Source: UBA7672 sp963784415 (GTDB taxonomy: Bacteria; Pseudomonadota; Alphaproteobacteria; Caulobacterales; Hyphomonadaceae). From it: 64,000 nucleotides of DNA. This document shows positions 40,087 through 47,804 of this stretch, one piece after another. A program made the translations under genes and the position numbers. Positions within the stretch are counted from its first letter, which is position 1, and each line of letters starts with the position of its first letter. Below the pieces are notes generated by a model that saw only the letters and a program-made list of their open reading frames with translations, was not told the origin of the DNA and did no database searches. Where the stretch lies: the NCBI GenBank assembly GCA_963784415.1, contig CAWARK010000013.1, positions 62,001 through 126,000 of the forward strand. Reading direction: 5' to 3'.

Positions 40087-40454
40087 GGGCCGTCTTCAAG
40101 GCCCAGGGCCCGGATCAATGCGTATCGCATGAACGCAATGTCACGGCTTGCCTGTTGGAGAGCCTGTACCACGTCCGGAGTAACCGGGAGGGTTCCGATA
40201 TTGGCCTGATGCGCCAGCTGGTTCACGTTGTTGGCCAGTCGTGATTGTCCAAGCTGCGCCAAGACTTGGGTAAGCGCCTCGTGGTCTTTTACCGGCGCTA
40301 CATTTCGCCGCTTCTTTGGCTTCGCCGCGTCATTAAAGACGGCTGACTTTATAAAGGAGCCGAGTGATTCCCCCGACGCGAGGCTTTCCAGCCGCTCGCG
40401 TTCTTCACGGCTCAACCTGATGGAGAAGGGAGGGGTGCGGGAAAAACCGGACAT
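40083..40454 (-). CDS. mobC: MobC-like relaxosome accessory protein
   Basis: A 123-residue protein. A ribbon-helix-helix-like N-terminus (FSIRLSREERERLESLA) is followed by a basic linker and the MobC C-terminal block LAQLGQSRLANNVNQLAHQA and DIAFMRYALIRALGLEDG. MobC binds oriT and helps the relaxase melt DNA. Its stop overlaps the relaxase start (ATGA). It is the last gene of the element at the right end; oriT is expected in the upstream 150 bases. Confidence 0.85.
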   Translation of the reverse strand: MSGFSRTPPFSIRLSREERERLESLASGESLGSFIKSAVFNDAAKPKKRRNVAPVKDHEALTQVLAQLGQSRLANNVNQLAHQANIGTLPVTPDVVQALQQASRDIAFMRYALIRALGLEDGP

Positions 40455-40634
40455 ACGACCCCCTTACGCCAACCGGCGCGGGCGGCGGCGAACCCGACCG
40501 GCACCGAGCGTTGGCATTTCAGGTTGCTTGAAAACGTGGATTTCTTCGCCGTTTCCGAGGGATGTGTCTTGGAGGGAGAGGTTCCAATCCGCTAGGATTT
40601 GGAAGAGATGAGTTCGATGTGCCTCATCCAAGGC

Positions 40635-40644
40635 CCACCATTCT
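40635..40644. other. Putative attR core
   Basis: CCACCATTCT again. The 25 bases before it (from 40611) carry an imperfect likeness to the tRNA-Ala T arm: GTTCGAT, CCTC and GGC in the same order, with a 5-6 base insertion. It ends 19 bases before the OmpA-like gene, which marks the return of host genes. Confidence 0.45.
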
Positions 40645-40663
40645 TCCCGGGATCACAGGTCCG

Positions 40664-41203
40664 ATGCGTCTTCGTCTGATCGTCCTCGCTGCTGGTCTTG
40701 CCCTCGCCGGATGCGATGCCCCGCCAGCGACGCCTGCGTCCGATCCGAACCTCGCGGCACAAACCCAGACTTCCGTCGTGACCGTGCCACAGGGGGCGCC
40801 GGCGCCTGCGGCGTCGCCGGCAAAACCACAGGTGCAGCTGGAGACCAACGCGCCCGAGCCGCGGGCCAAGGACCTCAAATTCATCCGCTTCGGCGTCGGC
40901 AGCGACACCGTGAGCGATGCATCCGTGACCGAGCTGGGGCGTCTTGCGCGCTATCTCTCGAAGTTCCGGAAGTCCGTGATCCTCACTGGTTACACCCGCC
41001 GCATGTCCGACCTCGCCGCGGCCCAGAGCCTGTCGACGCGCCGGGCCGATGCGGTGCGCCGCTATCTCATCATGCACGATGTCGGCGCCCCCCAGATCAT
41101 CGCGAGCGGCCTGGGCGACGCCCACCCCGCCGATCAGGGCACGACCGAGGAAGCCATGGCCCGCAACGACCGGGTCGAGGTCGAGATCGTCGAAAAGCCG
41201 TGA
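40664..41203 (+). CDS. OmpA-family lipoprotein
   Basis: A 179-residue outer-membrane-associated lipoprotein. The ATG at 40664 gives a clean lipobox signal (RLRLIVLAAGLALAGCD, cleavage before Cys). An Ala/Pro-rich linker follows, then an OmpA peptidoglycan-binding domain: FGVGSDTVSDASVTELGRLA, ILTGYTRRMSDLAAAQSLS, RRADAVRRYLIMHDVGAPQI and RNDRVEVEIVEK. It likely tethers the outer membrane to peptidoglycan. The frame continues upstream into the element, but that part is foreign. Its native promoter region may have been displaced by the insertion. Confidence 0.88.
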   Translation: MRLRLIVLAAGLALAGCDAPPATPASDPNLAAQTQTSVVTVPQGAPAPAASPAKPQVQLETNAPEPRAKDLKFIRFGVGSDTVSDASVTELGRLARYLSKFRKSVILTGYTRRMSDLAAAQSLSTRRADAVRRYLIMHDVGAPQIIASGLGDAHPADQGTTEEAMARNDRVEVEIVEKP

Positions 41204-41344
41204 CCGCCCCCGGGCGCTGAGGGAAACGGGCCTTTTGTCTTTGTTTAGACCCCGCGGTCCATAACGGCTGGCCATAACAGGTTGTCGTCGCCGCGGAGCC
41301 CCGCTAGATCGGTTGCGCGCCAAAGCTGAGATCAAGGTCGCCTC

Positions 41345-41668
41345 ATGAGCTTTCTCGTTGCCCTGTACGTGTACTTCCTGAGCCCGCTGCTGACGCTGCT
41401 GTTCTACATCGTCTTCGCCTACGTGATCGCGAGCTGGCTGGTGGCGTTCGGCGTGGTCAACACGCGCAACGCGAATGTGCGCGCGGTCGTCGGTTTCCTC
41501 GGCGCCGTGGTTGAGCCGATGTGCCGGCCGATCCGCCGCATCATCCCGCCGCTCAATGGCGTGCTCGACCTGTCGGTCATGATCGTCCTCCTGATCATCG
41601 TGTTCATTCAAAACTGGGCGCTCCCGCAATTGCTGTACGCGCTGTCCGGCATCCCGGGGCTTGCCTGA
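41345..41668 (+). CDS. YggT family membrane protein
   Basis: A 107-residue inner-membrane protein with two clusters of hydrophobic helices (LSPLLTLLFYIVFAYVIASW and LDLSVMIVLLIIVFIQNWAL) separated by the signature VVEPMCRPIRRIIPPLNGVL. The family has been linked to osmotic tolerance and division-related functions; its biochemical role is unclear. The last codon overlaps the DUF167 gene, an arrangement common in bacteria. Confidence 0.92.
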   Translation: MSFLVALYVYFLSPLLTLLFYIVFAYVIASWLVAFGVVNTRNANVRAVVGFLGAVVEPMCRPIRRIIPPLNGVLDLSVMIVLLIIVFIQNWALPQLLYALSGIPGLA

Positions 41669-41967
41669 GCTTCTGGAAACTGATCGAGGGCGGCGCCGAG
41701 CTTCGCGTTCGCGCGCAGCCCAACGCCTCGAAAGACGCGATCGAGGGAACGGGCGAGGACGCCTCCGGCCAGACCTTCCTGAAAGTCCGCGTCCGCGCCG
41801 TTCCCGAGAAGGGCAAGGCCAACGCTGCCATCGAAGCGCTGCTCGCAAAGGCGCTTGGCGTGCCGAAATCGGCCGTTTCGGTGGAGAAGGGCGAGACCCA
41901 GCGCATCAAGACCGTGCGAATCTCGGCCGATCCGTCTATAGCGAGCGCGCTTGAGGCCCTCACGTGA
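41665..41967 (+). CDS. DUF167 (YggU) family protein
   Basis: About 100 residues: ELRVRAQPNASKDAIEG, then LKVRVRAVPEKGKANAAIEA and ALGVPKSAVSVEKGETQRIK, the complete YggU signature of a small alpha/beta protein of unknown function. No ATG, GTG or TTG lies between 41524 and the domain edge in this frame. The CTG at 41665, overlapping the YggT stop as CTGA, fits best; the far upstream GTG at 41521 would add 48 foreign-looking residues. Translation coupled to yggT would explain tolerance of a weak start. Confidence 0.85.
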   Translation: MSFWKLIEGGAELRVRAQPNASKDAIEGTGEDASGQTFLKVRVRAVPEKGKANAAIEALLAKALGVPKSAVSVEKGETQRIKTVRISADPSIASALEALT

Positions 41968-41976
41968 GAATCTGCC

Positions 41977-42870
41977 ATGACGGCTGAACTGATCGACGGA
42001 AAGATCGTTTCGGGAAAAGTGCAGGCCGGGGTTACGGCCGCTGTCGCGAAACTTCCCGGCCAGCCGTGTCTCGCGGTCGTCCTCGTCGGTGAGGATCCGG
42101 CGAGCGCGATATACGTGAAATCCAAAGGCGAGAAGACCGAAGCCGCCGGCATGCGCTCGATCACAAAGCGCTTTCCCGCCAACGCGACACAAGTCGAGAT
42201 CGAAGCCGAACTCACTGCGCTCAATGCCGATCCGGAGATCGACGGCATCCTGCTGCAACTGCCGCTGCCCAAGGGTCTCGACGAGGCAAAGGCGCTGGCC
42301 TGCATCGATCCCCTGAAGGATGTCGATGGTCTGACCGAACTGTCCGCCGGTCGCCTCGTGCTCGGCAAGCCGGGCCTGCGCCCGTGCACGCCGGTCGGTT
42401 GCGTCATCATGGCGAAGCACGCGCTGGGCAATGATCTGTCGGGCAGACATGTCGTCGTCATCGGCCGGTCTATCCTTGTCGGTAAGCCGGTGTCGCTTCT
42501 GTTCCTCGCCGAGAACTGCACCGTCACCATCGCGCATTCGAAGACGGCTGATCTTCCCGCGCTGTGCCGCACCGCAGACATTCTCGTGCCTGCCGTCGGC
42601 CGGCCCGAGATGGTGCGCGGCGACTGGGTGAAGCCTGGCGCCGTCGTGATCGATGTCGGCATCAACCGCATTCCGGCGCCGGAAAAGGGCGAAGGCAAAA
42701 CGCGCGTCGTCGGCGATGCGCACTTTGCGGAATGCCGCGAAGTCGCGAGCCACATCACGCCGGTGCCGGGTGGCGTCGGGCTGATGACGGTCGCCTGCCT
42801 GTTGCGGAACACCGTGCTCGCGGCGTGCGCGCGTCGCGGCTGGGCTGTCCCGAAGGAATTAAACGCCTGA
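41977..42870 (+). CDS. folD: Bifunctional methylenetetrahydrofolate dehydrogenase / cyclohydrolase
   Basis: A 297-residue enzyme that oxidises 5,10-methylene-THF with NADP+ and hydrolyses the product to 10-formyl-THF. The active-site lysine is in VGEDPASAIYVKSKGEKTEA, the substrate signature in LDEAKALACIDPLKDVDGL, the NADP site at VVIGRSILVGKPVSLLFL, and the closing motif TPVPGGVGLMTVACLL. Length and order are canonical. It follows DUF167 by 9 bases and is followed by an HNH gene overlapping at the stop. Confidence 0.96.
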   Translation: MTAELIDGKIVSGKVQAGVTAAVAKLPGQPCLAVVLVGEDPASAIYVKSKGEKTEAAGMRSITKRFPANATQVEIEAELTALNADPEIDGILLQLPLPKGLDEAKALACIDPLKDVDGLTELSAGRLVLGKPGLRPCTPVGCVIMAKHALGNDLSGRHVVVIGRSILVGKPVSLLFLAENCTVTIAHSKTADLPALCRTADILVPAVGRPEMVRGDWVKPGAVVIDVGINRIPAPEKGEGKTRVVGDAHFAECREVASHITPVPGGVGLMTVACLLRNTVLAACARRGWAVPKELNA

Positions 42871-43103
42871 GCCTGTTTGATGATCTTTGGCTGAGCCAGG
42901 AGGGCTGCTGCGCCATCTGCGGCGAGCCGATGCCGAAAGGGCGTTTCGACGTTCCGCACGCAAACGTCTGGAAGAAGCGCCGGCCGACTTTCGATCACAT
43001 CCGTCCACGGACGAAGGGCGGCGGGGACGATCCCGCCAACCTTCAGCTTGCACATGCTGTCTGCAACTGGACCAAGGGCGATAGCTGGAAGCCCAACGGC
43101 TAA
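42867..43103 (+). CDS. Small HNH endonuclease-like protein
   Basis: About 78 residues: SLFDDLWLSQEGCCAICGEP with the first CxxC, then PTFDHIRPRTKGGGDDPANL with the HNH His-Asp, and LQLAHAVCNWTKGDSW, where the C-N-W carries the last zinc or metal ligands. It is a complete minimal HNH fold that would cleave or nick DNA; physiological role unknown. The CTG at 42867 overlapping the folD stop is the apparent start; a GTG at about 42825 is the alternative. Note the similar CTGA overlap of DUF167 two genes upstream. Confidence 0.8.
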   Translation: MSLFDDLWLSQEGCCAICGEPMPKGRFDVPHANVWKKRRPTFDHIRPRTKGGGDDPANLQLAHAVCNWTKGDSWKPNG

Positions 43104-43151
43104 CCTAAAGCCTCTCCCGATCTCGCCCCTGCAAAATCTCCCGGCGCATGC

Positions 43152-43190
43152 TTGACTCTTGTTACTGTGTGAGACTATGTATCGTGCATA
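43152..43190 (+). promoter_or_regulatory. Promoter and PadR-type operator before the PadR gene
   Basis: TTGACT at 43152 and TATGTA at 43176 are spaced 18 bases. The latter is the left part of the imperfect palindrome TATGTATCGTGCATA (43176-43190). PadR repressors typically bind such ATGTAT-like sites over their own promoters. It lies 61 bases before the ATG. Confidence 0.6.
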
Positions 43191-43250
43191 ACAAGGCACA
43201 TAGAGATGCCTTGGTCGCCGATTTTGCCCGTTTCCAGAGGCTTTCACTGC

Positions 43251-43625
43251 ATGGCCAAACCTCCTCCGGAAAAGATCGAAGACGCCAAGCTCGAACAGGA
43301 ACTGCGCCGCGGCGTGATTGTGCTCGCGACCCTGTCCCAGCTTCGCCAGCCGCAATACGGCTATTCGCTGCGGCAGGCGCTCGCGACGCGCGGGATGGCG
43401 ATCGAAGAGGGTACGCTCTATCCGCTGCTCCGCCGGCTTGAGGGGCAGGGCGTGCTCGCAAGTGAATGGCGCATCGAAGACGGTCCGCCACGGCGCTATT
43501 ATACGCTGAGCCCTCATGGTGAGGCGCTCTTTGCCAGTCTCACCGAGAGCTGGCGTGGGCTCGTCGGCATTGTCGACGGCCTGATCGACGAAGATCGCTC
43601 CACGAAGAGGAAGGCCGCGAAATGA
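43251..43625 (+). CDS. PadR family transcriptional regulator
   Basis: A 124-residue winged-helix protein from the ATG at 43251: RRGVIVLATLSQLRQPQYGY, then LRQALATRGMAIEEGTLYPL, the diagnostic PadR E-G-T-L-Y-P-L motif, and the wing RRYYTLSPHGEALFASLTES. It should repress its own operon and release on ligand or stress. Its stop overlaps the following membrane protein gene by 4 bases (ATGA). PadR plus HAAS-type membrane protein pairs are common in bacteria. Confidence 0.92.
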   Translation: MAKPPPEKIEDAKLEQELRRGVIVLATLSQLRQPQYGYSLRQALATRGMAIEEGTLYPLLRRLEGQGVLASEWRIEDGPPRRYYTLSPHGEALFASLTESWRGLVGIVDGLIDEDRSTKRKAAK

Positions 43626-44578
43626 GCGCCCCATCTGCAAAGCCTGATGATCTCATCGAAGCCTATGTGGCCGACGTGATGAAGCGCCTGCCGGCAAGGC
43701 AGCGGAACGATGTTGGCTATGAGCTGCGCACTCTGCTGACAGAAGACCTGCGTGGGCGCGGCGAGGATGCAGAGCGTCAGCCCGATGAAGCGATGACGCT
43801 CGACCTGCTGCGCGGTTTCGGCAATCCCGACGATGTCGCGGCGCGCTATCATCCGCCAGGCGTTCCGATCATTCCGCCCAGCGCCACGCGCTTCTTTGTC
43901 TGGGCGAGTTTCATCGGTGTTGGCCTGCAGTGGGCGGGAAGCCTGCCGATCGCGATCGGCGCCGGCGATCTGAACGCGATCGGACGCTGGTGGCTCACTG
44001 CGGGGCTTGGCGCGCTGTGGTGGCCGGGCTTTCTCGTAACCGTCACCATGATCGCAGCTTTCATCCGCCAGCGCTGGCCGGCGGAGGCTGAAACATGGAA
44101 GCCGAAGGTTGCCGATCGCGATCATATCAACCGTCCGCTGTTCCTGCTCGGCCTTGCGGCGGCCTTGGCTGGCATCGGCGCGTGGGTCGCGCTGGCATGG
44201 TGGGCGAGCACGACGACGAGCGACACGCCGCTGGCGCGCGTCTTTGCGTTCGATCCGGATTTCCTCGCGACGCGGGCGCCCGTTGTGTTGCTGTACTGGA
44301 CATTCAGTATCGTCTTCATGGTTGTGCTGGTGATCGAGGGTCGCTGGCGTGAGCTGACCCGCAGGTTCGAGATGGGATTGAAGCTGGCCTGCTGCATCAT
44401 GCTTGCGTGGATTTCATTCGGCGGCCGCGTATTCGTCGCGGAGACAACGAACGGGCCGTTGGTTGGCATCCTTGCGCTGCTGATCGTGGTCCTCCTTGCG
44501 GATGCAGCCTGGACGCTGTGGCGGGGACGCGCGCGGATCCGGATGCCGCGTGAAGTGGCTGCACGGCCGGGAAGCTGA
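43622..44578 (+). CDS. HAAS/DUF1700-like membrane protein
   Basis: A 318-residue inner-membrane protein. The N-terminal 70 residues form a soluble HAAS-like helical domain (LIEAYVADVMKRLPARQRND, LLRGFGNPDDVAARY); about six hydrophobic helices follow (WASFIGVGLQWAGSLPIAIG to GPLVGILALLIVVLLADAAW). In PadR-linked pairs the HAAS domain is thought to participate in signalling at the membrane. It is translationally coupled to padR, but its molecular role is unknown. Confidence 0.82.
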   Translation: MSAPSAKPDDLIEAYVADVMKRLPARQRNDVGYELRTLLTEDLRGRGEDAERQPDEAMTLDLLRGFGNPDDVAARYHPPGVPIIPPSATRFFVWASFIGVGLQWAGSLPIAIGAGDLNAIGRWWLTAGLGALWWPGFLVTVTMIAAFIRQRWPAEAETWKPKVADRDHINRPLFLLGLAAALAGIGAWVALAWWASTTTSDTPLARVFAFDPDFLATRAPVVLLYWTFSIVFMVVLVIEGRWRELTRRFEMGLKLACCIMLAWISFGGRVFVAETTNGPLVGILALLIVVLLADAAWTLWRGRARIRMPREVAARPGS

Positions 44579-44619
44579 TCGTGCTAGCCTCATCCCGGGG
44601 TTGATTCGGAGACCACAGC

Positions 44620-45036
44620 TTGCGGGTTCCAACGCTACTGCTTGCCCTGACGCTGGCCGGATGCGCGAGCCCGCCGCCGGCGGTTGATCCTTCGGTTCCC
44701 ACCACGACGGGACAGGTGCTTGCCCAGATGGCGTGTCCGCATCGCATCGCTGAAGCGTTGGCGTGGGTGAACCATATGCCTGGGCCGAACCGGGCGCCGC
44801 AAACGCTGACGGTTGATATCCGGCTGGTCGAGGCGACCGGCACGGCGATCGTGCTCAAATCCCCTGCCAGCACCGGGGAGACGTTGATCCTCGAAATCCG
44901 CAACGCGCCGACGGCGCCCGATCCGGGGCGCCTGACGTTCCGCGAGCCGGTTCCCGATCCGCTGCCGAAGAAGATCAGCTTCTTCTGCCGGGGCGCCGAG
45001 ATCACGTCGCTAACCAAGATCGAACAGGTCTATTGA
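44620..45036 (+). CDS. Small lipoprotein, function unknown
   Basis: A 138-residue protein starting at a TTG (44620) with GGAG upstream. The N-terminus RVPTLLLALTLAGCASPPPA is a clear lipobox. The mature part includes CPHRIAEALAWVNHMPGP, TGETLILEIRNAPTAPD and a terminal FFCRGAEITSLTKI, with two cysteines that could form a disulphide. No family is recognised. Confidence 0.68.
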   Translation: MRVPTLLLALTLAGCASPPPAVDPSVPTTTGQVLAQMACPHRIAEALAWVNHMPGPNRAPQTLTVDIRLVEATGTAIVLKSPASTGETLILEIRNAPTAPDPGRLTFREPVPDPLPKKISFFCRGAEITSLTKIEQVY

Positions 45037-45109
45037 GCCCTGCGCTGATCAGCCGGTTTGCCCTTGTAGCCTCCCTCCTGTAGACCCTGCCGCTCAGCAG
45101 GGAGCAGGT

Positions 45110-45937
45110 ATGCGTCTGGCATTTTTCGGTGACGTCGTTGGCCGCGCAGGGCGCGCCGCTGTCTCCGAACATCTTCCCAAAGTCAGAGCCGAGCTGAAGC
45201 TCGACTTCGTGGTCGTCAACGGCGAGAACGCGGCCGGCGGTTTCGGCATCACGTCCTCGACCGCGCAGGAACTCTTCGACGCAGGCGCCGACTGCATCAC
45301 GCTCGGCAACCATTCGTGGGACCAGTCGGAAGCGCTGGTCTACATCGAACGCGAAACGCGGCTCCTACGTCCCTACAATTACCCCAAGTCGCTCACCATT
45401 CCCGGGCGCGGATCGCAACTTTTCACGACGCCTCGGGGCCAGCGCGTGTTCGTCGTGCAGATCCATGGCTCGGCGTTCATGGAGTCGCTGGACGATCCGA
45501 TCCAGGGCGTTGCGGCGGCGCTCGAGGAATGTCCGCTGGGACAGGTGTCCGATGCGATCATCGTCGAGATGCACGCGGAGGCGACCGCCGAGAAATACAT
45601 AATGGGCCACTTCTGCGATGGAAGGGTGACCGCTGTCGTTGGCGCTCATACCCATGTGCCGACGGGTGATGCGCACATTATGGCGAACGGAACGGCTTAC
45701 ATGTCGGACGCTGGCATGTGCGGGGACTATGACAGCGTGATCGGCATGAAGAAGGGTCCGCTTGTGCAGAGGGCGGCGACGCGCCTGCCAGTAGAGCGGA
45801 AGTCTCCCGCCGAAGGTCCGGCGACCTTGTGCGGCGTCTATATCGAGTCCGATGACAGGACCGGGCTTGCCGTGCGCGTCCACCCCATTCGGGTTGGCGG
45901 ACGTTTGCAGCCGACCATGCCGAAACTGGAAGACTGA
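45110..45937 (+). CDS. TIGR00282 family metallophosphoesterase (YmdB-like)
   Basis: A 275-residue calcineurin-like phosphodiesterase. Metal ligands are visible in order: RLAFFGDVVGRAGRAAV (Asp8), VVVNGENAAGGFGI (Asn, Glu), ITLGNHSWDQSEAL (Asn-His), VEMHAEATAEK (His) and VVGAHTHVPTGDAHI (His-x-His). YmdB family members hydrolyse 2',3'- or 3',5'-cyclic mononucleotides and influence RNA and biofilm pathways; which applies here is unknown. YebC, found 9.8 kb downstream, is its usual neighbour in many genomes. Confidence 0.92.
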   Translation: MRLAFFGDVVGRAGRAAVSEHLPKVRAELKLDFVVVNGENAAGGFGITSSTAQELFDAGADCITLGNHSWDQSEALVYIERETRLLRPYNYPKSLTIPGRGSQLFTTPRGQRVFVVQIHGSAFMESLDDPIQGVAAALEECPLGQVSDAIIVEMHAEATAEKYIMGHFCDGRVTAVVGAHTHVPTGDAHIMANGTAYMSDAGMCGDYDSVIGMKKGPLVQRAATRLPVERKSPAEGPATLCGVYIESDDRTGLAVRVHPIRVGGRLQPTMPKLED

Positions 45938-46057
45938 TCAGTTTCCGCGATCACGTCTCTGGTAGGTCGTTCGCGTTCAATTGTGACTCACCTCTCCTTC
46001 CGCTAGTCCTGTTCCAGATGCCGACGGACGGTCGGCGATGTCTGGGAGGACACATCC

Positions 46058-46861
46058 ATGCCCACCAATCTGATGCGCGGTATCGCGCTTGCCGCACTCC
46101 TTTCCATCGGCGCCTGCCAGACGATGGAGTCGGCTCCGACCGCGACGTCGCCCTGGATCGTTTCGGCGATTGCCGATCCGGCCCGCCCGCAGGATACGGC
46201 GTTTGCCGCTTCGTGCGTTGGCGCGGAAAATCCGTGCGTCGGCGTGAAGCTCGATCCTTTCCGCAAGCCTGCCGAGATGCTGGCGTTCGGCGAAGTGAAA
46301 CCCGGCATGAAGATCGGCGAACTGATCCCGGGCGCGGGCTACATGACCCGGCTGTTTTCGAAAGCCGTCGGCGCGAGCGGACACGTCTACCTGTTCAACG
46401 GACCGCCGCGCGCCGCCGGACAGCCGCAGGGCTTCCAGCCGATCATCGACGACACGGCGAACTATGCGAACGTGTCGTTCGTCCAGACCGACTTCACGAG
46501 CATCGTGGCTCCCGAAAAGCTCGACATGGTGTGGACCTCGCAGAACTATCACGACATGCACAACCCCGGCCGCAACCTCGACATCAACAAGGCCAACCAG
46601 GCGGTGATGAGCGCGCTGAAGCCGGGCGGGATCTACATCGTGCTCGACCACCAGTCGGCCAAGGGCGTGGATTTCGACGACAAGCTTCACCGCATCAACA
46701 TGCAGAAGGTGAAGGATGAAGTGATCGCGTCGGGCTTTACGTTCGTGTCGGAATCGCAGGCGCTCGACAATCCGGCTGACGATGGCACCAAGCTTGTGTT
46801 CGATCCGTCCATCCGTCATCGCACTGACCAGTTCATGTTGAAGTTCAAGAAGCCGGGCTGA
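46058..46861 (+). CDS. Exported lipoprotein-like SAM-dependent methyltransferase
   Basis: A 267-residue protein with an N-terminal lipobox (RGIALAALLSIGACQTMESA), so it should lie in the periplasm or outer membrane, an odd place for a methyltransferase. The catalytic fold is nonetheless present: KIGELIPGAGYMTRLFSKAV (SAM motif I), FVQTDFTSIV, DMVWTSQNYHDMHNPGRNLD, and MSALKPGGIYIVLDHQSAKG. Such exported class I methyltransferases occur in several alphaproteobacteria; substrate is unknown. A stem-loop terminator follows. Confidence 0.85.
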   Translation: MPTNLMRGIALAALLSIGACQTMESAPTATSPWIVSAIADPARPQDTAFAASCVGAENPCVGVKLDPFRKPAEMLAFGEVKPGMKIGELIPGAGYMTRLFSKAVGASGHVYLFNGPPRAAGQPQGFQPIIDDTANYANVSFVQTDFTSIVAPEKLDMVWTSQNYHDMHNPGRNLDINKANQAVMSALKPGGIYIVLDHQSAKGVDFDDKLHRINMQKVKDEVIASGFTFVSESQALDNPADDGTKLVFDPSIRHRTDQFMLKFKKPG

Positions 46862-46884
46862 TCCCTGACTTCGAGAAGACACGG

Positions 46885-46934
46885 GGCCGCGTTCCCGCAG
46901 GAGATGATCCTGCAGGGCGCGGCCTCTGATTTTT
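46885..46934 (+). terminator. Stem-loop terminator after the exported methyltransferase gene
   Basis: Outer arms GGCCGCG (46885-46891) and CGCGGCC (46918-46924), inner arms GCAGGA and TCCTGC, followed by TCTGATTTTT. It can also end transcription of the convergent gene that stops at 46945. Confidence 0.8.
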
Positions 46935-46944
46935 CTGGATGGGG

Positions 46945-47577
46945 CTAGCCGGGGTCTGCGGCTTCGTTCCAGCGATCGACCGCGCTGCAGGCGAGCGGAT
47001 GCAGGACGCGCATCGACGCCGTGATCATGCGTCCGCCATGCCTCTGACGCTGCAAGGCCGGATCCCATGTGCGCAGGACGAACGTGCGCGGCGCGTTGGC
47101 GCGAGCGTTTTCGCGCGCGATGCGCGCCAGCGTGATCGCAAAGCGGCGGATGCGCGCGTCGGGATTGGCCAGCACGCGGCGCAAGGCTTCAAGCCGGCGA
47201 GCCAACGGAAAGCTGTCCACGACCCTGATGTCCCGGGGCGCAGACCGCAGGCGAGCGCCGGGGTCCGCATCGCGACGGCGCGGCATCATGCGGAAGCGTG
47301 CGCGCCAGCTTGCCGGACGATCCGGCCAGGCGAGCCTGATCCTGCGCTGGCGGGGCCTGTGGGGCTGCGGCGGCGAGGGACGCAGGATCAGATTGAGCGC
47401 GAGCGCCGCAACCAGAACGAGCTTGCGCACGAGCTGTTCGAGGTGATGGATCCAGCCATTGCGCTCCCTGTGCTCGGCGATGGAGAGCGCTTCGCGGCCG
47501 GCGAGTTGCGTCGGCGTTTCGAACAGCCAGCAGAAGGTCGACCACACATAGCAGGCGTCCTGCCACACGCCGAGCAA
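46945..47577 (-). CDS. Hypothetical protein, about 210 residues
   Basis: Not recognised. The N-terminal half includes MLGVWQDACYVWSTFCWLFE and REALSIAEHRERNGWIHHLE and a hydrophobic helix (LVRKLVLVAALALNLIL), so it may be membrane-anchored. The C-terminal part is very Arg-rich (SWRARFRMMPRRRDADPGAR) with DIRVVDSFPLARRLEALRRV. High arginine content in one region warns that parts could be shadow coding, but the frame is long and ends at a terminator. Confidence 0.5.
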   Translation of the reverse strand: MLGVWQDACYVWSTFCWLFETPTQLAGREALSIAEHRERNGWIHHLEQLVRKLVLVAALALNLILRPSPPQPHRPRQRRIRLAWPDRPASWRARFRMMPRRRDADPGARLRSAPRDIRVVDSFPLARRLEALRRVLANPDARIRRFAITLARIARENARANAPRTFVLRTWDPALQRQRHGGRMITASMRVLHPLACSAVDRWNEAADPG

Positions 47578-47804
47578 CAGGGCGGGCAGCCGCGGCTGCA
47601 GTAATGGCGCGCACGCGGGCGCGGCGTTCGCGCCGCTGGTCGCGTCGGATGGGCGTTGCGCTCATGGATCACTCCTTTGCGCACATTATCCGACGGTTCT
47701 GCCGGTGTAGGATTGGAGTATCCAGAATCGGCCGGACTGATCCGTGCAAGGCACTGGATTTATTGGAATCCGTTCTGAAAACCGGTGTGCAGAATCGGCC
47801 GGTT
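47578..47804. other. Intergenic region with a short direct repeat
   Basis: About 227 bases without a gene. CAGAATCGGCCGG occurs twice (about 47723 and 47790) flanking a short AT-richer stretch. It may hold the promoter of the minus-strand gene ending at 46945. Confidence 0.4.

Noticed and set aside
40562..40663. Longer N-terminus for the OmpA-like lipoprotein
   Set aside because: The extra residues come from the element side of the junction, and the lipobox signal starts at 40664.
41604..43640. A 678-codon open frame on the minus strand
   Set aside because: It runs opposite YggT, DUF167, FolD, HNH and PadR, all with clear family motifs on the other strand.
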